From Nitrosarchaeum sp. (GTDB lineage: Archaea; Thermoproteota; Nitrososphaeria; Nitrososphaerales; Nitrosopumilaceae), in assembly GCA_004297665.1 (NCBI GenBank), contig SCUP01000027.1:1-11848 (forward strand): 11,848 bases of DNA. The letters are read 5' to 3'. Below, in pieces: positions 6,308 through 11,848 of the stretch. A model generated the notes under the pieces. It saw only the letters and a program-made list of their open reading frames with translations. It did no database searches and was not told where the DNA came from. The first letter of the stretch is position 1. Every line of letters begins with the position of its first letter. The translations under genes and the position numbers were made by a program.

Positions 6308-7441
6308 ATGTTTGGACGAAAATCTAATAGTGATCAAAAATCCAAATCTGATGCTAAATTTCCACATATTGGTAGCCTTGCATCGATTTTGAAAAATGAG
6401 TCTGTTCCTGTACCAAATATCCTAGAATCTATTCTTAAGGTGAACTCTGAGCCTGATTTGCCAAAACCCTCCCCCAGTAAATCTGTGAATCTGATTCAGG
6501 AAGTTCAAAAATTTGATGATAAGACGATTAAACCATTTATTGATTATGCTGAAGGTAGTATCTTTTATCCTGTATTATCTAATATCGGGGAAAGACAGGA
6601 TAACATCTCGTATTTGGATGATTTAGTCTCTGATGGTATTTTGGCTAAACACATTTATGAAAAATTAATTGTTTGTCCAATACATCCAACTATCTTTTCA
6701 TCAAGTATGAGATTGTATTGTCCAAAATGTCATTCAATGAACGTTGAGAAATTAAATCTATTTGAACATAAAAAATGTGGCTATATTGCTGAAAGTAAAA
6801 ATTTTAATTTTTCAAATATTGAACACTCTATTTGTCCTTCATGTTTAAAAGAAATTAAAAATTTTGAAAAAGAAATTCGTGTTCCTGCAATGTGGTATCA
6901 ATGTGAAGATTGCATAGAAAAATTTGACAATGCTGTGATAAAGCTTCATTGTAGAAAACATGATCATGATTTTGATACAAATTCTGGAAAATTCATCACT
7001 ACATTTTGTTATAAGCTAAAAAATTCTGATATCTCTAATATTTCTGATACCACTCAAATAAAAGATGAACTAGTAAAGTTACTACGTGGTTTTAATTTTA
7101 CAGCTGAATTAAACTCGCTTGTAAAAGGAAAAAGTGGCAACACTCATGAAATCCCCATATTTGGCAAAAGTAAATCTACTGACGATTCTATTTTGATCTT
7201 TATCAAAAATCAATCTACTGGAGTAGATGAATCTGATATGAATTCTATTTTGATTCCAAAATTAGATATTGATCCAAAAAATACACTACTTGTTACTGTA
7301 TCTGATGTAAAAGAGGGTGTTGAAAATATGGCAAAACACTATGGGATTAATTTGATTTATGACCCTGATTTTTCAAAAATAATTTCACGTGTTGAAGAAT
7401 TTGTTTCTGCTTGGTATGTAAATAACGGTGGTCGTAAATGA
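6308..7441 (+). CDS. Cysteine-rich TackOD1-like zinc protein with degenerate restriction-endonuclease-like C-terminus
   Basis: Predicted cytoplasmic protein of 377 aa with no signal peptide or membrane helix. Residues 1-70 are polar and probably disordered. The central part is rich in paired Cys/His: C123-P-x-H126, C138-P-K-C141, H154..C157-G, C176-P-S-C179, C199-E-D-C202, then H214-C215. This indicates two or more zinc ribbons and resembles the thaumarchaeal output domain TackOD1 described in archaeal signal transduction proteins. Residues ~250-365 read like a restriction-endonuclease fold (LLRGFNF, VKGKSGNTHEIPIF, ILIFIKNQ, LLVTVSD, AKHYGINLI). However, the usual D and E-x-K catalytic residues are replaced (HEIP, IFIK), so nuclease activity is unlikely. 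It opens the pilin operon and overlaps the first prepilin by ATGA. A regulator or assembly partner of the pilus is my inference. Zinc binding is likely; family assignment is moderate. Confidence 0.85.
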   Translation: MFGRKSNSDQKSKSDAKFPHIGSLASILKNESVPVPNILESILKVNSEPDLPKPSPSKSVNLIQEVQKFDDKTIKPFIDYAEGSIFYPVLSNIGERQDNISYLDDLVSDGILAKHIYEKLIVCPIHPTIFSSSMRLYCPKCHSMNVEKLNLFEHKKCGYIAESKNFNFSNIEHSICPSCLKEIKNFEKEIRVPAMWYQCEDCIEKFDNAVIKLHCRKHDHDFDTNSGKFITTFCYKLKNSDISNISDTTQIKDELVKLLRGFNFTAELNSLVKGKSGNTHEIPIFGKSKSTDDSILIFIKNQSTGVDESDMNSILIPKLDIDPKNTLLVTVSDVKEGVENMAKHYGINLIYDPDFSKIISRVEEFVSAWYVNNGGRK

Positions 7442-7944
7442 CATGTTTCTCTAATTCTCTAAAAAAAAGGCGTGCGATAAGTCAAGTTATGGGAAGCATT
7501 GTAATTTTGGGTGTTGTGACCTCCGTTGGTTCAGTAGTTTTGTTTAATGGCATGAATCAAATCAACGCATTTTCTTATGATTTGTCCTTTTATGATAAGC
7601 CAAAAAACGAGGCATACCGTGAAAAACTGATGTTTGAGCATGTACGATTTGAGCCTGGAACTGATCAAATTATTCTTTATCTTGCAAATATTGGAACCAC
7701 TGAATCCACAATTGAAAGCATTACTGTAGTTAAGCTTGACACTCAAAATATTTTAGTTGATTGGGAAGAAGGTATGAGTTCTACTATTCAGATCAAAGAA
7801 TCAAGTGATCCAATTATTTTGGATGCGAATCTTAATCCATTTACTTGGGATGATTCAACATATCGCACATCTGAATATAGAATATCTATAACTACATCTA
7901 AGGGTAATTTCTTTTCCACCATTGCTAGCCCATATAACACATAG
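7438..7944 (+). CDS. Type IV prepilin-like protein 1 (minor pilin)
   Basis: Secreted filament subunit candidate of 168 aa. A class III signal peptide is visible: a 13-residue leader ending KKRRA, probable cleavage before ISQVMGS, then a hydrophobic stem of about 20 residues (IVILGVVTSVGSVVLF, 21-36) that would form the filament core. The C-terminal domain (~64-168) is beta-rich, with EHVRFEPGTDQIILYLANIG and SIESITV-like strands. It resembles the beta-sandwich heads of archaellum stator-like and minor pilin proteins. It has no cysteine beyond C3 in the leader. Start ATG overlaps the stop of the zinc protein (ATGA), implying translational coupling; the next prepilin starts 7 bp downstream. Prepilin identity is strong from the N-terminus; the specific role (initiator, minor or structural subunit) is not evident. 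Confidence 0.88.
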   Translation: MTCFSNSLKKRRAISQVMGSIVILGVVTSVGSVVLFNGMNQINAFSYDLSFYDKPKNEAYREKLMFEHVRFEPGTDQIILYLANIGTTESTIESITVVKLDTQNILVDWEEGMSSTIQIKESSDPIILDANLNPFTWDDSTYRTSEYRISITTSKGNFFSTIASPYNT

Positions 7945-7951
7945 GACTATC

Positions 7952-8662
7952 ATGAACAATAATTTTAAATTCACTTCTCAATTGAAAAAAAAATCTAAAC
8001 TCTGTAAACGAAGAGGTGTTGCAGATGTTATTTCAACTATATTGCTTATGGGATTAACCGTGACTGGTGCTACCACTCTGACTTATTTTGTAAATGATTC
8101 TTTTGTTTCTGGGAATTTAGCAACTGCATCATCATTGAATACTGCAACAAAATCTGTTCAGTTATTGGCATATGACACAAGAGACTCTACAACTTTGTTA
8201 CAATTATCTAATCTTGATAATGAATTTGGTGATCAAAAATTATGTGGTGTTTCTTGTACTGGTGTTGGCCTATCTGATAAAATTCCGTCTAATGGTGGTT
8301 CTGAATTTGTTATGATCAAAATCAAAAATAATAGTATTAATTCAATTTTTTTGGAAAATATTCAATTAAATAACGTCTTACATGCATGGGACCCTCAAAC
8401 GTCTGGTGTCACTTTGAATACCGTGCAAGATTTATCTTCAGGTGGTAGTTATCCTCACGATGGTAAATTTTCAATACTGCCAATTTCATCTACTATTCAA
8501 TCTGCTAATAATGAAATCCAAAGTGGAAAAACAGTCAATCTTTTGATCAAACTGGGTCCTGATGATCCAGATATTTCATTAAACAAAGGAATTCGTGTTT
8601 TGCTAAATATTGGAAGCATGAATCCTGTAGAATTTTTAATTGAGAGTGGTAACGCACGATGA
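7952..8662 (+). CDS. Type IV prepilin-like protein 2
   Basis: Prepilin-like protein of 236 aa from ATG 7952. An upstream in-frame TTG at 7922 would overlap the preceding gene by 23 bases and is less likely. The leader is long (22 residues) and basic, ending KRRG, with predicted cleavage before VADVISTILLMG; the hydrophobic stem spans ~27-47. The head (~68-232) carries C98 and C102, which may form a disulfide outside the cell. It shares an order of motifs with the prepilin at 10542: YDTRDSTTL (74-82) against YDATDGTTL, a KNNSIN-type strand against QNNSVS, and EIQSGKTV against EIQPGQQI. The two are thus likely paralogues. It sits between prepilins 1 and 3, the latter overlapping by ATGA, so it is part of one polycistronic message. 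Confidence 0.88.
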   Translation: MNNNFKFTSQLKKKSKLCKRRGVADVISTILLMGLTVTGATTLTYFVNDSFVSGNLATASSLNTATKSVQLLAYDTRDSTTLLQLSNLDNEFGDQKLCGVSCTGVGLSDKIPSNGGSEFVMIKIKNNSINSIFLENIQLNNVLHAWDPQTSGVTLNTVQDLSSGGSYPHDGKFSILPISSTIQSANNEIQSGKTVNLLIKLGPDDPDISLNKGIRVLLNIGSMNPVEFLIESGNAR

Positions 8663-10440
8663 CCATTAGTTCATTTTCTTCTAATTCCAGGCGTGGAATT
8701 TCATCTGTTGTTGGTGCGTTAATTTTTACTGTTTTGATGATTGCTGGTTTTTCTGCTATGAGCTTAGCACTTGATTCGCAATCAGATATTGTGAACACGC
8801 AACGAGTAGTATCTGATATTGAACTCAAAAAACAACAAGAGCAATTTGGAATTGCAGTTTTTACTGATGCAAATAATATCTTAAATGTTTCAGTTGATAA
8901 CAAAGGTCAAAATCCAGTTGAAATTTCACGCGTGTGGATAACTAACAAAACTCTAGCAACTCAACCTGCAACTCCGTTTTCTGTTAATTCTAATGATGCA
9001 TTTGTTCCAACCGGGTTTACCTCAAATGTCCTTTCTAGTCAACTCCTTTACATGATGCCTGATACTTATGATGTCAAAGTAATCTCTACACTGGGCACTG
9101 TAAAAATTGCTGAATTAACTGTAGGTTCTGGTTCTTCAACTAATGGATTAAGGGCTGAACTAATCACTGATCCCCCCGATGTAATCATTGGACAAAATGT
9201 CACTATTGCAATGGTTGTGACAAATACTGGATCGTCTACTATTGAAAATGTTGTACCTGGCTCAGTTACTGTTTCTCCGTCTCTTGCAGTACTTGCATCA
9301 TCTTCCCCAATTCCTGCATCAGTTGATCTTACTCCTGGTGAATCTGTTTTATTTTCTTGGGATTATACCATATCTGGTGGTAGTGGAGACGATGTTACTT
9401 TTTCTAGTTATGCTAGTGGAATTGATATTGACGGTCCTGTTGTAATTAGTAATACTGTTTCTGATGTCAGCACATTACGACTGCCTACTGATGGAGGTAG
9501 CACGATCAATCCAGATATTGTTACTGATGATTTACTTGCAAGACCTCAACTGTTCTTTGTTATTCCCTCATCTCAAGGTGAATCTGAAAATGCTGAAGCA
9601 TTGTGGGGCATAAATGTTGTAAATCCAATTAACGCTCCTATGGAGGTAAGTAAATTAATAATTACCGCATTTGCTCCCGGTGCTAACGCTAATAATGTAA
9701 TTTTTGACAGAAGTGGGGGTGATTGTACATTTAATCCAGTGTCTCCTACGGTTGGTCCTGATACTGACTGGTCATGTCCATCTGAAAATGCTTTGATGTG
9801 GCAAGATAATCTAAACCCGATAATTATTCCAGCTAATTCCACCCGAGCATTTCTAACAAAAGTTGAACCTGGGAAACCAACTGGAAACATTGGTTTAGAA
9901 TCTATACTTGTTCAAGGATCTGTTTTTACAACTTTGGGTTCATTTGGCAAATCTGGATACCAATCAACCATGTCTTCCGATACCACTTCAATAGTTAATG
10001 TGTATTTATCAAATCTAGCTGATTCTAGATCCAGTAGTGATATTCAATCTTCTAGAATAGGAATTTCACCTGATAGTATTCAAACTTTTAATATTGTTTT
10101 TGCGGATATGGATTCCTCTTCTACTACCGCAATAAATTCTGGCGCAAAATTAATCATTAATGTTCCGAAAGATTGGGAAGATGTTACAGTTACTGGAAAC
10201 TCTGGTTTCGTTAGTACAACAGTTACAGAATTTGGTGATACATCACATCAGATAGTTGGAATTACTAGTGACTTATTGGGCAGTGCTACGAATCCTACTG
10301 ATACTATTACATTTACTGCACGTGCTCCCAATTTAACATCGGATAAACTTTATGTCATGTATGTTTTAGCTCAAGGAACTACACTCAATGGATTTTCTAT
10401 TGGTCCATTATCTGAAATTATTCTTAAAGTTGATGGTTAG
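8659..10440 (+). CDS. Giant prepilin-like protein with extracellular beta domains, possible pilus-tip adhesin
   Basis: A 593-aa protein with a class III signal: 13-residue leader ending SRRG, cleavage before ISSVVGA, hydrophobic stem ~17-38. It is several times longer than a usual archaeal pilin. After a linker (~44-63) the chain has a first beta domain (~64-155); a CARDB/DUF11-like domain (~165-275, with DPPDVIIGQNVTIAMVVTNT and LTPGESVLFSWDYTI); a domain at ~295-430 with one possible disulfide pair (C356, C373); and a final beta domain (~440-590). It is Ser/Thr/Asn-rich with N-x-S/T sequons, fitting a glycosylated surface protein. No C-terminal membrane anchor is seen. It ends the three-prepilin operon; its ATG overlaps the previous stop (ATGA). 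A tip or minor adhesive subunit is inferred from length and domain order. Confidence 0.87.
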   Translation: MTISSFSSNSRRGISSVVGALIFTVLMIAGFSAMSLALDSQSDIVNTQRVVSDIELKKQQEQFGIAVFTDANNILNVSVDNKGQNPVEISRVWITNKTLATQPATPFSVNSNDAFVPTGFTSNVLSSQLLYMMPDTYDVKVISTLGTVKIAELTVGSGSSTNGLRAELITDPPDVIIGQNVTIAMVVTNTGSSTIENVVPGSVTVSPSLAVLASSSPIPASVDLTPGESVLFSWDYTISGGSGDDVTFSSYASGIDIDGPVVISNTVSDVSTLRLPTDGGSTINPDIVTDDLLARPQLFFVIPSSQGESENAEALWGINVVNPINAPMEVSKLIITAFAPGANANNVIFDRSGGDCTFNPVSPTVGPDTDWSCPSENALMWQDNLNPIIIPANSTRAFLTKVEPGKPTGNIGLESILVQGSVFTTLGSFGKSGYQSTMSSDTTSIVNVYLSNLADSRSSSDIQSSRIGISPDSIQTFNIVFADMDSSSTTAINSGAKLIINVPKDWEDVTVTGNSGFVSTTVTEFGDTSHQIVGITSDLLGSATNPTDTITFTARAPNLTSDKLYVMYVLAQGTTLNGFSIGPLSEIILKVDG

Positions 10441-10460
10441 ATTTTTGTTCATTTTATCAT
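10438..10460 (+). terminator. T-rich tract after the pilin operon
   Basis: Immediately after the stop codon the plus strand has ATTTTTGTTCATTTTATCAT, consistent with hairpin-free archaeal termination. The same ATTTTATCA could instead serve as a distal TATA-like element for the next gene. Confidence 0.35.
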
Positions 10461-10463
10461 ACA

Positions 10464-10486
10464 AATGTACAATGTATTGAAATGTA
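10464..10486 (+). repeat. Three direct copies of AATGTA upstream of the major pilin gene
   Basis: The hexamer AATGTA occurs at 10464-10469, 10471-10476 and 10481-10486, in the 101-bp gap between the giant prepilin and the next prepilin. It lies about 55-80 bases before the chosen ATG, upstream of the TATA candidate, as a regulator-binding direct repeat might. The region is AT-rich, so chance is possible. Confidence 0.35.
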
Positions 10487-10506
10487 GTGCATTTTGAACA
10501 CAGATC

Positions 10507-10514
10507 CATTTAAC
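10507..10514 (+). promoter_or_regulatory. TATA-like element of the major pilin gene
   Basis: CATTTAAC is centred about 30 bases before the ATG at 10542. There is no Shine-Dalgarno motif before that ATG, which together suggest a leaderless transcript beginning near 10540 and a promoter independent of the upstream operon. Confidence 0.4.
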
Positions 10515-10541
10515 ATCTTTTTGTGTTTTACAAAAGCAAGA

Positions 10542-11135
10542 ATGACATACATAACATCAAAACAACAAAAAATGACCTCAAGAAGAGCAGTTGCTCCAAT
10601 CATTGCAACACTTCTTCTCGTTGCTATCGCAGTAGTAGGTGGAAGTATTATCTTTGTATTCTCACAAGGATTCTTTAGTGCTGCACAAGTAAGTGGCTCA
10701 CCAACTATTGAATCTCTAAAGTTCACTGGATATGATGCAACAGATGGTACCACATTATCAAATCATGATGCTACCGTATTTGCAGCAGCAAATACCCCTA
10801 GTAACGGCCTTAATTCTGGTGAAAAAATTGCAGTATACCTGCAAAATAACAGTGTAAGCAAGTCAACATTAGGAGAGGTTAGGTTTGGCGGCGCAGTATA
10901 TACTTACGTCCCTGGTACTGCAATTCTTGCTCCTGGTCAATATCAGATCCTTACAATAGGTCCATCTTCACTTCTAGGTACCACATCCGCTGAAATTCAA
11001 CCTGGTCAACAAATAACAATAATCGTTGACCTTAGTGAAAATGTGAAGTCTGGTAGAGATGCACAATTCAAGCTGACCACATCTAATGGTGCTGTCTTCG
11101 TAGGAACTGTAATAGCAGGTCAACAAAGTGGATAA
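10542..11135 (+). CDS. Type IV prepilin, probable major pilin
   Basis: Prepilin of 197 aa. The class III signal is the most canonical in the window: leader ending TSRRA (16 residues from this ATG), cleavage before VAPIIATLLLVAIAVVGGS, the pattern typical of archaeal adhesion pilins. The stem spans ~17-40. The head (~55-197) is a compact beta domain rich in Gly, Ser and Thr, without cysteines. Start ATG 10542 is preferred because of TATA spacing and because the other leaders here are 13-22 residues; ATG 10572 (leader MTSRRA) remains possible, and an upstream TTG at 10494 is unlikely. The gene has its own promoter region, and its codons use more C-ending forms (ATC, TTC, CTC, GGC) than the neighbouring pilins, as expected for high expression. 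It is paralogous to the prepilin at 7952. Confidence 0.9.
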   Translation: MTYITSKQQKMTSRRAVAPIIATLLLVAIAVVGGSIIFVFSQGFFSAAQVSGSPTIESLKFTGYDATDGTTLSNHDATVFAAANTPSNGLNSGEKIAVYLQNNSVSKSTLGEVRFGGAVYTYVPGTAILAPGQYQILTIGPSSLLGTTSAEIQPGQQITIIVDLSENVKSGRDAQFKLTTSNGAVFVGTVIAGQQSG

Positions 11136-11158
11136 CTCCACATTTTTTCCTTTTTTAT
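11136..11158 (+). terminator. T-rich terminator after the major pilin gene
   Basis: The short gap after the stop has two six-T runs in CATTTTTTCCTTTTTTATGG, the strongest termination tract in the window. It suggests the downstream gene may receive only partial read-through. Confidence 0.5.
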
Positions 11159-11170
11159 GGTGAAACAAAA

Positions 11171-11848
11171 ATGACTCCAAAAAAATCACTCTTCTTTCTT
11201 TTATCACTAATACTATTGCTGATTATGCCTTTACAGATTGCTTCTGCACAAAATCTTGAAGCGCTATCTGATTATTCAATAAAACTTGCAATATCCCCTT
11301 CTCGTATAGAAGAAGGTCCATCTGCACATTCTATAGGTTACCTCTATGTTCTAAGTAAAAGTGGAATTCCCATCACTTCTTCTAGAGATGTCTCAATTAC
11401 ATTAAGTTCTGATGATCCTCTGATAGCATCAGTTCCTGAAAAAATTATCTTAAAGGCAAATGAAGAATATGCATCATTTGATGTAACTACTGGAACTTTA
11501 ACTGGTAATGCCGTTATCACTGCAACACTTGACTCAAAAACAACATTTCAAGAGATTCAGGTAGGTAATACTGAAACTCATCTCCCTGATGATTTGATTT
11601 TAGAATTGAATATTCCTACAAATGAAATGCATGTTAATTCTAAAATGCCTTTTTCTGTTTATTTGAAAACTTCTGATGGCTATGTGATTCGTGCACCTTT
11701 TGACATTGATGTTAATTTGGAATATGAAAAATCATTAGCCATTCCAAATTCTGATATGTTGACCATAAAAAAGGGTGAATATTATGCGTGGGGAACACTT
11801 GAAACCAATGAAAAAGTTGGAAATACATTTTTGCGTGCAATTCAAACC
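11171..11848 (+). CDS. Secreted Ig-like surface protein, partial (runs off window end)
   Basis: An open frame of 226 codons begins at ATG 11171 and continues to the window end without a stop. The N-terminus is a classical Sec signal peptide (KK, hydrophobic core ~7-20, probable cleavage after ASA at 26), not a pilin-type signal. The visible mature part has repeating beta-sandwich text: ~34-132 (DVSITLSSDDPLIASVPEKI, then NAVITATL) and a second similar unit starting ~140 (DLILELNIPT). This fits Ig-like or invasin-like surface domains. GGTGA seven bases upstream is a ribosome binding site. It follows the major pilin by 35 bp across a T-rich terminator. Extracellular localisation is well supported; a link to the pilus is only positional. 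Full length and any C-terminal anchor lie outside the window. Confidence 0.82.
   Translation, partial: MTPKKSLFFLLSLILLLIMPLQIASAQNLEALSDYSIKLAISPSRIEEGPSAHSIGYLYVLSKSGIPITSSRDVSITLSSDDPLIASVPEKIILKANEEYASFDVTTGTLTGNAVITATLDSKTTFQEIQVGNTETHLPDDLILELNIPTNEMHVNSKMPFSVYLKTSDGYVIRAPFDIDVNLEYEKSLAIPNSDMLTIKKGEYYAWGTLETNEKVGNTFLRAIQT

Noticed and set aside
6267..6308. A 13-codon ORF (MVCVLLLCYEVYS) whose TAA overlaps the ATG of the zinc-protein gene.
   Set aside because: Too short to support as a gene, has no ribosome binding site, and its region contains the Shine-Dalgarno of the next gene; overlap by one base can occur by chance.
6308..7441. Active nuclease or defence-system reading of the zinc-ribbon/REase-like protein.
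   Set aside because: Expected acidic catalytic residues appear substituted, and neighbours are pilus genes with no methylase, helicase or mobile element nearby.
7922..7951. TTG start giving a ten-residue longer prepilin 2.
   Set aside because: It would overlap the preceding prepilin gene by 23 bases and add a non-basic extension; ATG 7952 gives the ordinary short spacing and a basic leader.
9573..9890. 105-codon minus-strand open frame inside the giant prepilin gene.
   Set aside because: Shadow frame of a well-supported coding sequence with a class III signal; no independent support.
4553..11135. Interpretation as an archaellum (motility) locus.
   Set aside because: ATPase and platform are family members, but no ArlC/D/E, ArlF, ArlG, ArlH or typical archaellin is present and the platform is split, so an adhesion-type pilus is the better reading.

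Overview
The window is AT-rich (roughly one third G+C). It carries archaeal hallmarks: class III (type IV pilin-like) signal peptides, T-rich termination tracts, few strong ribosome binding sites at first genes of transcripts, and a TrmB-type regulator. A cysteine-rich protein that resembles the TackOD1 zinc-ribbon output domain, together with base composition and protein style, suggests a mesophilic ammonia-oxidising thaumarchaeon (Nitrosopumilus-like, Nitrososphaerota). The lineage is an inference, not a database match.

Layout. On the left (about 68-2556) lie three separate units: an eight-helix membrane protein (minus strand) with an apparent internal duplication; a HEAT-repeat protein (plus strand) that looks like one half of deoxyhypusine hydroxylase; and a TrmB-family regulator (minus strand), preceded by a 35-codon small ORF that overlaps it by ATGA.

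The centre and right (2711-11135) form a divergent type IV pilus locus. Leftward from about 6169 runs a compact assembly operon: a GspE/ArlI/TadA-type ATPase, then two separate single-T2SF platform proteins (1 bp and 5 bp gaps). Rightward from 6308 runs a second operon: a cytoplasmic cysteine-rich protein with a C-terminal degenerate restriction-endonuclease-like fold, then three prepilin-like proteins of 168, 236 and 593 aa, joined by two ATGA overlaps and one 7 bp gap. A fourth prepilin (about 197 aa), probably the major subunit, has its own promoter region. A secreted Ig-like protein begins at 11171 and runs off the window end.

How they could work together: prepilins are inserted by Sec, processed by a class III signal peptidase (none is encoded here), and assembled by the ATPase on the two-part platform into a cell-surface pilus. 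The 593-aa protein would be a tip or minor adhesin-like subunit. The roughly 120-bp divergent promoter region holds a palindrome that could co-regulate machine and subunits. No archaellum accessory genes (ArlF/G/H) are present, so an adhesion or sensing pilus is more likely than an archaellum.

No tRNA, rRNA, CRISPR, IS element or integration site was recognised. No stretch longer than 300 bases lacks a gene; the longest gaps are 2557-2710, about 146 bp at 872-1017, and about 120-140 bp at 6170-6307.
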